Below are positions 57,945 to 64,000 of a stretch of 64,000 bases of DNA, piece after piece. Origin of the DNA: CALESS01 sp041741455 (GTDB lineage: Bacteria; Chloroflexota; Anaerolineae; Anaerolineales; Anaerolineaceae). The notes beneath the pieces are model-generated. The model did not search any database, was not told the DNA's origin, and was given only the letters and a program-made list of their open reading frames with translations. Position numbers and translations under genes: made by a program. The stretch's first letter is position 1. Each line of letters begins with the position of its first letter. The stretch lies in the NCBI GenBank assembly GCA_041741455.1, contig JBGSJZ010000025.1:9954-73953 (forward strand). Reading direction: 5' to 3'.

Positions 57945-59655
57945 CCTGGCTGAAATTTTCGATCACATCGCCAACTTGCTCGAAATCAAGGGCGAGTTGG
58001 TGTTTAAAACCCTGGCCTACCGTCGGGCCGCCGAAACCCTGCGTAACCTGCCGGAGGACATCCACACGGTGCTAGCCGAAAACCGCCTGCAGGAAATTCC
58101 CGGGGTGGGCAAGGCGATTGCGGATAAGATCACCGAATTATTGACAACCGGCTCATTGCGCTTTTTGGAAACGCTGGAGCAGGAAGTACCTCCCACCCTG
58201 GAGACCCTGCTGGAAGTACCAGATGTCGGCCCCAAGAAAGCCGCCCTGTTCTGGAAGGAATTGGGCATCATCAACCTGGCCGGGTTGGAAGCTGCGGCCC
58301 GCGCCGGTCAATTGCGGAATTTGCCCGGCATGGGCGCTAAAAGCGAAGAGCGCATCCTGGCCGGGCTGGCTGCCCTGGCGCGGCGCTCCAAGCGCATGCT
58401 GCTGGGGAACGCCCGGCCGCTGGCATTACGCTGGCTGGCCTGGTTGAAAAGTCAACCATGGGTGGAACAAGCCGAGGTAGCCGGCAGCCTGCGCCGCTGG
58501 AAATCCACCATCGGCGACCTGGACCTGGTGGCTGCCAGCCGGAACCCCAAACCGCTGATGGAAGCCTTCATCCACCATCCGGATGTGGTGCGGATAGCCG
58601 GGCAGGGTGAGAACAAATCCAGCGTCGAGCTGTCCAACGGCATCAACCTGCAAATCTGGGTACAGCCGCCGGAACGCTTCGGTACCTTGCTGCAATTTGT
58701 CAGCGGCAGCAAAGACCACAACGTCCGGCTGCGCGAGCTGGCGCAAAAGCAGGGGGTATCCCTCTCCGAGCAATCCATCCTGCGCCCGGATGGTAGTGAA
58801 ATCCTGTGTGCCAGCGAACCGGAAGTCTACGCTGCCCTGGGCCTCCCTTGGATTGCACCTGAGTTGCGCGAGGATCGCGGCGAGATCCAGGCTGCCCTGG
58901 CTGGACGCCTACCGGAATTAATCCAGACTTCCGACTTAATTGCAGATTTACACAACCACACCAGTTGGAGTGATGGCGCAGCCAGCATTGAGGAAATGGC
59001 GCTGGGGGCGATCGCCCGCGGCCGTAAAGTACTGGCCATCACCGACCATTCCGGTGGTTTATCCATCACCGGCGGCTTGAGCGTGGAGCGCCTGCATCAG
59101 CAACGGGTCGAGATCGACTCAGTTCAGGCTAAACTGGGTAATCAAATTCTGCTGCTGCAAGGTGCCGAGGTTGAAATTCGAGCGGATGGCAGCCTGGACT
59201 ACCCGGACGAGGTTCTGGACGAATTGGATATCGTGGTGGCCTCCCTTCACATCAGCCTGCGCCAACCGCGCGAGCAGGTCACTGCACGCTTGCTGAACGC
59301 CATTCGTAATCCGTATGTGGATATCATCGGCCACCCCAGCGGACGCTTGCTGGGTTACCGCGAGGGGGCCGACCTGGATTGGGAGCAGGTTCTACCCGCC
59401 GCCCGAGACTCTGGCGTGGCGTTGGAGATCAACGCAAATCCCTCCCGCCTGGACCTAGATGAAGTGTATTCCCGCAGGGCGGCAGAAATGGGCATCCCGA
59501 TCGCCATTAATACCGATTCGCACGCTCCGGACCAGTTTGACCTGGCGGAGTACGGCGTTTCGGTGGCTCGCCGTGCCTGGTTGACCCCGCAGAAGGTCAT
59601 CACTACCTGGCAGCCGCAGAAAATTATGGAATTCTTAAAACGAAAACGGGCCTGA
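57931..59655 (+). CDS. polX: Family X DNA polymerase with C-terminal PHP domain, altered polymerase site
   Basis: 574 aa, the usual PolX length. N-terminal 8-kDa and fingers regions with helix-hairpin-helix motifs (IPGVGKAIADKI near 56, VPDVGPKKA near 96). Palm: Asp196 and Asp198 in GDLDLV. The third metal-binding Asp, normally in a VDLR-like strand, is missing: the equivalent strand reads NGINLQIWV, with Gln241 at that place. The PHP domain keeps DLHNHTSWSDG (339-349) and NTDSHAPDQ near the end, so the nuclease part looks active. It may thus be mainly a repair exonuclease or AP-site enzyme. Overlaps the GNAT gene. Confidence 0.92.
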   Translation: MTNHDLAEIFDHIANLLEIKGELVFKTLAYRRAAETLRNLPEDIHTVLAENRLQEIPGVGKAIADKITELLTTGSLRFLETLEQEVPPTLETLLEVPDVGPKKAALFWKELGIINLAGLEAAARAGQLRNLPGMGAKSEERILAGLAALARRSKRMLLGNARPLALRWLAWLKSQPWVEQAEVAGSLRRWKSTIGDLDLVAASRNPKPLMEAFIHHPDVVRIAGQGENKSSVELSNGINLQIWVQPPERFGTLLQFVSGSKDHNVRLRELAQKQGVSLSEQSILRPDGSEILCASEPEVYAALGLPWIAPELREDRGEIQAALAGRLPELIQTSDLIADLHNHTSWSDGAASIEEMALGAIARGRKVLAITDHSGGLSITGGLSVERLHQQRVEIDSVQAKLGNQILLLQGAEVEIRADGSLDYPDEVLDELDIVVASLHISLRQPREQVTARLLNAIRNPYVDIIGHPSGRLLGYREGADLDWEQVLPAARDSGVALEINANPSRLDLDEVYSRRAAEMGIPIAINTDSHAPDQFDLAEYGVSVARRAWLTPQKVITTWQPQKIMEFLKRKRA

Positions 59656-59674
59656 GGTTTAATCCTCAGACCCG
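59647..59674 (-). terminator. Intrinsic terminator serving the 44-aa peptide gene
   Basis: The 11-bp stem (59664-59674 with 59647-59657) is fully paired only when transcribed from the minus strand, where the odd position is a G-U pair; on the plus strand it is an A-C mismatch. TTTT follows on the minus strand. It overlaps the polX stop codon region. Confidence 0.7.
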
Positions 59675-59717
59675 CTACGTGTGTGTGAAAGCCAGGGAAA
59701 GCTCCCGCAGCAAAAAC

Positions 59718-59852
59718 TCAACCGCCAGTGGAAACCCGATCTTCCATTAAAATCTGGGCTGTTTCAACATCCATGCCTTCGCAGGTTTCGTCAATCGCAT
59801 AATTCTTGACTACCATGACATCTTCATCAGTATAATCAAACCGTCCGTCCAT
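59718..59852 (-). CDS. 44-aa acidic peptide of unknown function
   Basis: Too short for routine gene calls, but well supported: ATG at 59852 preceded by GGAGGTGAAA, a stop at 59718, a strong promoter at 60109-60138 and a terminator after it. The peptide starts MDGRFDYTDEDVMVVKNYAI and ends with a VSTGG tail. It is strongly acidic (about 13 Asp/Glu), has a single Cys (24) and no hydrophobic segment. The C-terminal Thr-Gly-Gly recalls RiPP leader or ubiquitin-like tails, but no modification enzymes are adjacent. A small regulator or a structured RNA with an attached ORF is equally possible. Confidence 0.6.
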   Translation of the reverse strand: MDGRFDYTDEDVMVVKNYAIDETCEGMDVETAQILMEDRVSTGG

Positions 59853-59876
59853 TTTCACCTCCAAATACCATTCATT

Positions 59877-60106
59877 CAGGGGCGCTTTCTGCGCTCCTGG
59901 AAAATGCCCGTATCAACGGGCAACGACCTTGTCTGGGGGAGAATGGGAACCTGTTGTCTGGCTCCAGAGGCATCCGCTGATCTTTCGATTTTCCCCTGGC
60001 AATGCAGGGTTAGCGCTCCCTTCGCAGGGAGGAACCTCCTCCTCGTCGCCCCGAAACCACTTCGGGGTTCAGCCGCTGTTTCTCCGCCGACTTTCACAAC
60101 ACCCCT
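59877..60106 (-). ncRNA. Structured RNA or long 5-prime leader of the 44-aa gene
   Basis: About 230 nt between the promoter and the peptide gene with at least five hairpins: 60049-60067 (7 bp), 60016-60031, 59994-60009, 59905-59922 (6 bp, perfect) and 59877-59899 (9 bp with one mismatch). The 5-prime AGGGGTG (60106-60100) can pair with CGCCCCT (59884-59878) and close the whole element, in competition with the last hairpin. It fits neither RNase P, tmRNA, SRP nor any riboswitch that I can recognise by eye. Confidence 0.5.
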
Positions 60107-60108
60107 CA

Positions 60109-60138
60109 AATATAACAAAAAACAGGTTAAAGAGTCAA
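60109..60138 (-). promoter_or_regulatory. Strong sigma-70-like promoter of the structured RNA/44-aa unit
   Basis: Minus strand: TTGACT (60138-60133), 18-base spacer, TATATT (60114-60109). Five of six bases agree with each consensus box. Start of transcription expected near 60102-60105. Confidence 0.8.
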
Positions 60139-60203
60139 TAGTTTTTTGATTAAGAAGTCCTGAATATTTTCTAAAAAAATTGAAAATTTTCAGAGACTTA
60201 CCA

Positions 60204-61250
60204 CTAAGCGTCTATCGGCGTGATCCACTTTACCCGGCGCAATAGAATCCAAAGTCCAGGCAACAGAAACCAAATCAGGATCAGCAAACCAATTCGTAAT
60301 AGTACTCCTACGCCGACATTCCATCCATACCAAATGGGCCGGTGAAAGATATCATAGCTAAAACAAATACAATAGACCCATGCAACCAGAAATCCGATAG
60401 GTTGAATGACAATCCGTTGCCATAGGTGGTTGCTGCGCAAGTAAAGAATAGCAAACGGGATGACAAGGAGGATACAGGTGCTAACTACAAATTCTTCATA
60501 CGGCACATCATCCAATACTAACGTATAGCCCAAAGCCATTAATCCCATATAAACTAAACTTAACCGGGTGGGGTCCTGCCAGATGGCTTGCCACAAGGGC
60601 TGCAAGGGCTTGACGAAACTGGATATCAGGATGGCAACGACTGGTGAAATAAAGAAGAGAATCCCAACCAGAAGTGTTGGCTGAGAATGATTAATAGCCA
60701 ATAATGTCAGTGCGCTTAGTATAGAAACTGCAAAACCTACATAAGGAAGTGACCAATCTGGAAATTTCCGTACCACACCTAAAATCAGGAATCCCAGGAT
60801 TAAGCCCAAGCCAGTGATTGATAATATGTTACTAAACATTTTTGGGTTGATGCCTGGATCGAAACCATAACGGGCCCAAATATCTGATATTATTATCAGG
60901 ATAAAAATAACAAAGAAACTTACGCATTGTGAGACCTCACGCCAGGGGCGCGGTTCAACCTCATTCGGAGGTGATTGCGGATCACCAAACCAGCGAGAAT
61001 AATCCGGGGTTCTCATGTGAAATCCTCCTTGCGACTGGTTGCGGTGTGCCTCGACCAGGCTGCCAGGCAGATCGCGCAACTCCCGCCAGCAAACAAATAA
61101 TAAGGACAGCCATCCGCTCCGCTCTGCGTCGACTGCAACTTGATGAAAGACGGTCTGCATCTCTGCCCCCAACTCTTGGCGGTAGGCAGGCGGGTAAAGG
61201 CGCAGCAAAGAAGCATACAAGCGAGTCACCCAGAGGACCGGAGTGCTCAT
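60204..61250 (-). CDS. Multi-pass membrane protein with permease-prefix-like N-terminus, PadR partner
   Basis: 348 aa. The N-terminal 75 residues (LRLYPPAYRQELGAEMQTVF) match the cytosolic prefix found on Chloroflexota and Acidobacteria membrane proteins next to PadR genes. Eight or so membrane segments follow from residue 110 to 340. The ATG overlaps the PadR stop by four bases. Probably an efflux-related or stress membrane protein under PadR control; function unknown. Confidence 0.8.
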   Translation of the reverse strand: MSTPVLWVTRLYASLLRLYPPAYRQELGAEMQTVFHQVAVDAERSGWLSLLFVCWRELRDLPGSLVEAHRNQSQGGFHMRTPDYSRWFGDPQSPPNEVEPRPWREVSQCVSFFVIFILIIISDIWARYGFDPGINPKMFSNILSITGLGLILGFLILGVVRKFPDWSLPYVGFAVSILSALTLLAINHSQPTLLVGILFFISPVVAILISSFVKPLQPLWQAIWQDPTRLSLVYMGLMALGYTLVLDDVPYEEFVVSTCILLVIPFAILYLRSNHLWQRIVIQPIGFLVAWVYCICFSYDIFHRPIWYGWNVGVGVLLRIGLLILIWFLLPGLWILLRRVKWITPIDA

Positions 61251-61588
61251 CCCCCCTCCTCCAGCGGCTGTAAACCGGCCACATCTACCAGCCGGCGCAA
61301 GCGGACCAGCTCGGCCTTCAATACACTGCGCCCAAACGGAGTGAGGATATAGGCTTTGCGTTCGCGATCAGTAGGATTGGGTTGCGGATCGTCCACCCGT
61401 TCGATCCAGTTTTGTTCCAGCATGCGCTTGAGGGCGCCATACAGCGTGCCGGTGCTGAGGTTTACCCGCTCCTGGCTCAGGGTGGCTACCTCCTTGAGGA
61501 TAGCATAACCATGCCGTGGTCCAGGGGCGAGAGAAAGCAGGATGAAAAAAACAGCTTCAGAGAGGGGAAGGTAGGATTCTGGGTTCAT
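61247..61588 (-). CDS. PadR-family transcriptional repressor
   Basis: 113 aa. Winged helix of PadR: FILLSLAPGPRHGYAILKEV near the N-terminus and NLSTGTLYGALKRMLEQNWI near 45, then the C-terminal dimerisation helix. PadR proteins repress neighbouring membrane or efflux genes and release on ligand binding. It overlaps the membrane-protein gene, and a palindrome fitting a PadR operator lies 30 bases upstream of its start. Confidence 0.93.
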   Translation of the reverse strand: MNPESYLPLSEAVFFILLSLAPGPRHGYAILKEVATLSQERVNLSTGTLYGALKRMLEQNWIERVDDPQPNPTDRERKAYILTPFGRSVLKAELVRLRRLVDVAGLQPLEEGG

Positions 61589-61617
61589 AAATTCTCGTTG
61601 AGTAAATCTTTTGGTCG

Positions 61618-61638
61618 ATATGTCGTGACACGATATAT
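61618..61638. promoter_or_regulatory. Putative PadR operator
   Basis: ATATGTCGTG and CACGATATAT flank one central base, 9 of 10 positions symmetric. PadR-type sites of the ATATCGTG-n-CACGATAT class are known. The place, 30 bases upstream of padR, fits autorepression. Confidence 0.65.
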
Positions 61639-61781
61639 TGTTTAATACTATATTAGCACTCTTTGCAAATGATTCAATGATGATTTTTGGACTATTTGTG
61701 TTCCATAAATTATCACCCTCTTCTATCTAAAAAAGAATATAATCAACCCATTCCAATCCATTTTCATAGGCAGGTTTTTTA

Positions 61782-62585
61782 ATGAAAGATATTCGCGTTG
61801 TGGTAGTGGAAGATGACCCCTTTGCCCGCAACTGGACAGCGATGCTGCTGGTGCGCGATTGGCGTACCCACCTGGCCGGAGAGTTAAGCGCCAAAATGGA
61901 TGTACTGCCATTCCTCAAGAAGTTAACCGGCAAGGTGGATCTGATCTTGCTGGATGTGGATCACTTTGGTGAGCGGCCGGGCTCAGGCATGGATATCCGC
62001 AAGCTGGCGGCTGAGCTCAAACCCGGCGTGCGCATCCTGTTGACCGGTATTCACTCTGAGGACTACATTCTGGAGCAAACCCTGAATGAGCACGTCTGTG
62101 GTTACATTCTGAAAAGCGAGATCGGCAATTCACTGGTCTGGGCTGTCAGCCTGGCCATGGAGGGACACTGGGTGTCCACCCCGGGCGTGGAGAACCTGGC
62201 CTCAGACATGAGCTTCCGCTTGCCAGGCAACCGGGTGTGCATCAACGGGCACACACAAAATTATGACTTCACCCCGCACGAGCTGGACGTTGCCCGGCTA
62301 GCCTTCCTGTTCTCACTGGAACGGCGCGACCTGGCTGATGAGATGATGATCACCGAAGATTGGAGCTACGGTCTGGTCAGTGCCATATACAAGAAACTCG
62401 GTCTGGAAGAATTGCTCAAGGGTGAAACAGCACCAAGCGAGGCTCTCGGCAACAATCCGTTGGCGCTGGCGCACTTGCAACGAATTATTGATGATCTGAA
62501 AGCCAGCTCCTCCCGCAAAGCCAAGGATATGGAAACCCTGGCCTTCCACGTGCTTACCATGCCAGAGATGGAGATTTATCCCTAA
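61782..62585 (+). CDS. Response regulator with receiver and LuxR-like C-terminal region
   Basis: 267 aa. Receiver: VVVEDDPFARNW at the start, Asp in LILLDVDHFG near residue 53, Thr in ILLTGIH and Lys in YILKSEIG. The C-terminal part (about 165-205) has a helix-turn-helix-like FTPHELDVARLAFLFSLERRDLADEM, resembling a LuxR/NarL module but with an extra tail of 55 residues. No kinase gene adjacent. The start has only a weak ribosome site. Confidence 0.8.
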   Translation: MKDIRVVVVEDDPFARNWTAMLLVRDWRTHLAGELSAKMDVLPFLKKLTGKVDLILLDVDHFGERPGSGMDIRKLAAELKPGVRILLTGIHSEDYILEQTLNEHVCGYILKSEIGNSLVWAVSLAMEGHWVSTPGVENLASDMSFRLPGNRVCINGHTQNYDFTPHELDVARLAFLFSLERRDLADEMMITEDWSYGLVSAIYKKLGLEELLKGETAPSEALGNNPLALAHLQRIIDDLKASSSRKAKDMETLAFHVLTMPEMEIYP

Positions 62586-62624
62586 TTTTTTCGAAACTCA
62601 ATCCACAGATAATCCAAGCCTTCA

Positions 62625-62685
62625 CCCGCCTCCGTTCGGTTATATTGGTGTCAACCAGTAACACCAAATGCCAAAAGGAGGCGGG
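62625..62685 (+). promoter_or_regulatory. Leader hairpin that sequesters the ribosome site of the DUF4258 gene
   Basis: CCCGCCTCC (62625-62633) is the perfect complement of GGAGGCGGG (62677-62685), which contains the ribosome site one base before the ATG at 62687. A second hairpin, TTGGTGT/ACACCAA (62645-62651 with 62661-62667), is nested inside. When folded, translation should be blocked. Confidence 0.65.
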
Positions 62686-62686
62686 T

Positions 62687-63001
62687 ATGTCGTACCAATG
62701 GACAGATCACTCAAAAAGGCAGGCGGCAAGACGGGGCCTGTCGCATGACGAACTGGAATATGTACTCTATTACGCCAGCCGGCACCACCGGGCAGGCGCC
62801 ATCATCTACTACCTGCGGGAAGTGGACCTACCCCTGGTAGACCACAATCAGCAGTACGCATGTCGGTTGATTGGCACAGCTGTGGTCATGGCGCGGGATC
62901 AGCGCACAATCATCACTGTTTGGCGCAACCGGCGCAGTGGGCTAAAGCATATCCTGCGCAAATTGGAGCGCGACCATCTCAAGGGGAATTACTGGGAATA
63001 G
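62687..63001 (+). CDS. DUF4258-like small protein
   Basis: 104 aa from the ATG at 62687. Pattern: WTDHSKRQAARRGLSHDELEYVL, then IIYYLREVDLP and TIITVWRNRRSGLKHI. This resembles DUF4258 and the related RelE/BrnT-like folds, which include toxins, but the active-site residues are not certain and there is no antitoxin gene beside it. Its leader hairpin and a downstream hairpin isolate it as one unit. Confidence 0.7.
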   Translation: MSYQWTDHSKRQAARRGLSHDELEYVLYYASRHHRAGAIIYYLREVDLPLVDHNQQYACRLIGTAVVMARDQRTIITVWRNRRSGLKHILRKLERDHLKGNYWE

Positions 63002-63011
63002 TTTTCTGACT

Positions 63012-63047
63012 CCTGCCCGCTGAAAACGGGGAAATCTGGCGGGCAGG
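63012..63047 (+). terminator. Hairpin after the DUF4258-like gene
   Basis: CCTGCCCGC (63012-63020) pairs perfectly with GCGGGCAGG (63039-63047), 10 bases after the stop codon. There is no T run, so it may be a weak terminator or protect the transcript end. Confidence 0.55.
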
Positions 63048-63179
63048 GAAGTATTATCGCTATGGCCAGCTTTTATCAGCCACCATATATTGGTGATCTT
63101 CCCAAGAATAACCATAATCGACACTCAGCAACTCTGATTGATGTACAATTTGATTATCTCTGGCAGGAGGGGATCTCCG

Positions 63180-63950
63180 ATGAACATTCTGGTCACCAAT
63201 GATGACGGCGTTCAAGCGCCCGGCTTGATGGCGCTGGTCCAGGCTATGCAACCACTCGGAAAGGTCAGCGTGCTCGCCCCGGACCATAACTGGAGCGCTT
63301 CCGGGCATGTTAAAACCCTGCACCGACCGCTGCGGGTCAAGGAAACCCAACTGGCGGATGGCACTCCGGCCTTGGCGTCGGATGGCGCACCCAGTGATTG
63401 TGTCGCCCTCGGTCTGCTGGGACTGGTTGAGCAGCCAGTTGACCTGGTAGTTTCTGGCATCAATCCTTACGCCAACCTGAGCCACGATGTCACCTATTCC
63501 GGCACGGTCACGGCCGCTATGGAAGCCGCCATCGACGGCATTCCGGCCCTGGCGTTTTCGGTGGATGGACCGGATTCGCCGATCACAGCCGAACGCTTTT
63601 CGGTCTCCAGCCTCATTGCCCGTCGGGTGGTGGAAGTGGTTCTACAACGTGGTCTGCCAACCGGTGTACTGTTCAACGTGAACGTACCCTTCCGCCCGTT
63701 GGAGGAGATCAAGGGCATCCGCATCACCCGGCAGGGGTTGCGCATTTACCGGGATGCCCTGGTTCGGCGCGAAGACCCGCGCGGCCGGCCGTATTACTGG
63801 ATCGGTGGAGATCTACCAACCGGGGTGCAAGAAGATGGCACCGACATCGGCGCCCTGGCAGATGGATATGTCTCCATCACCCCACTGCAATTGGATCTGA
63901 CTGCCCATGCGATGATCCCTGCGCTGGAAAAATGGGAGTGGAAAGGCTAA
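63180..63950 (+). CDS. surE: 5-prime-nucleotidase SurE
   Basis: 256 aa from the ATG at 63180 with AGGAGG upstream. Metal site: Asp8-Asp9 in VTNDDGVQAPG, Ser in APDHNWSASGH, Asn in SGINPYANL; GTVTAAMEAAIDGIPALAFS follows. Hydrolyses nucleoside 5-prime- and 3-prime-monophosphates in stationary-phase survival. Last gene of the window; the remaining 50 bases hold nothing recognisable. Confidence 0.97.
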   Translation: MNILVTNDDGVQAPGLMALVQAMQPLGKVSVLAPDHNWSASGHVKTLHRPLRVKETQLADGTPALASDGAPSDCVALGLLGLVEQPVDLVVSGINPYANLSHDVTYSGTVTAAMEAAIDGIPALAFSVDGPDSPITAERFSVSSLIARRVVEVVLQRGLPTGVLFNVNVPFRPLEEIKGIRITRQGLRIYRDALVRREDPRGRPYYWIGGDLPTGVQEDGTDIGALADGYVSITPLQLDLTAHAMIPALEKWEWKG

Positions 63951-64000
63951 GTTCTCACAAATCCTGAAGAGTTCTGACAACAAGCGAAAATCTGATCCAA

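Noticed and set aside
59904..60149. An 81-codon plus-strand frame and a 70-codon frame in the region downstream of polX
   Set aside because: No ribosome site, unusual composition, and the region is better explained by hairpins and a minus-strand promoter.
62687..63001. A toxin-antitoxin pair
   Set aside because: There is no adjacent antitoxin-sized gene on either strand, and the active-site residues of the fold are not certain.

Overview
The window looks like a moderately GC-rich chromosome segment from a Chloroflexota bacterium, most likely class Anaerolineae. This is an inference from gene content and style: very large multi-GAF histidine kinases, SARP/MalT-type regulators, Pro/Thr-rich lipoprotein linkers, PadR plus permease-prefix pairs, and the order rpsB-tsf-pyrH-gatC-gatA. 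I see no tRNA, rRNA, IS element, prophage, integrase or CRISPR array.

Region 1 (1-14563, all minus strand) is a CoA-thioester catabolic island. It holds an SDR reductase, a FabH-like enzyme, a CoA-transferase, a lipocalin-like protein, two alpha/beta hydrolases, a thiolase with an OB-fold (DUF35-type) partner and a MaoC-like protein, followed by a branched-chain-type ABC binding protein and an ATPase cut by the window edge. A 1069-aa STAND/TPR/SARP regulator lies directly upstream. Between it and the first enzyme gene are three direct repeats on an exact 11-bp period, next to a -10 box that lacks a -35, which is the layout expected for SARP-controlled promoters.

Region 2 (14724-20230, plus strand) starts with a GH1 glycosidase. 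It continues as a tight RNA-modification operon: a TGT-family enzyme, two tandem paralogues of the aminoglycoside-resistance 16S rRNA (m7G1405) methyltransferase family, and an RsmF/NOP2-type m5C methyltransferase.

Region 3 (20254-28925) has a lipoprotein, a beta-hydroxyacid dehydrogenase, a 571-aa protein of unknown function and a TPP-riboswitch operon (thiamine pyrophosphokinase, thiamine-type binding protein and permease, and a ComB-family phosphatase).

Region 4 (28935-42047, minus strand) is a dense signalling island: a Ras-like GTPase, a DUF4388 protein, a V4R protein, a left-handed beta-helix protein, a REC-GGDEF protein with a degenerate motif, a 2299-aa kinase with ten GAF-like domains and a CheY-like receiver. 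It also contains two paralogous alpha/beta hydrolases, one of which has lost its nucleophilic serine.

Region 5 (42258-64000) is largely housekeeping: kbl, a rhomboid protease, a fatty-acid desaturase, rpsB-tsf, pyrH, gatCA, gatB, polX and surE. Three points stand out. A DUF488-DUF488-OB-like module is embedded between gatA and gatB. A self-contained unit downstream of polX has a strong promoter, a roughly 230-nt structured RNA, a 44-aa peptide gene and a terminator. PadR and DUF4258 genes carry clear operator or RNA-hairpin control signals.
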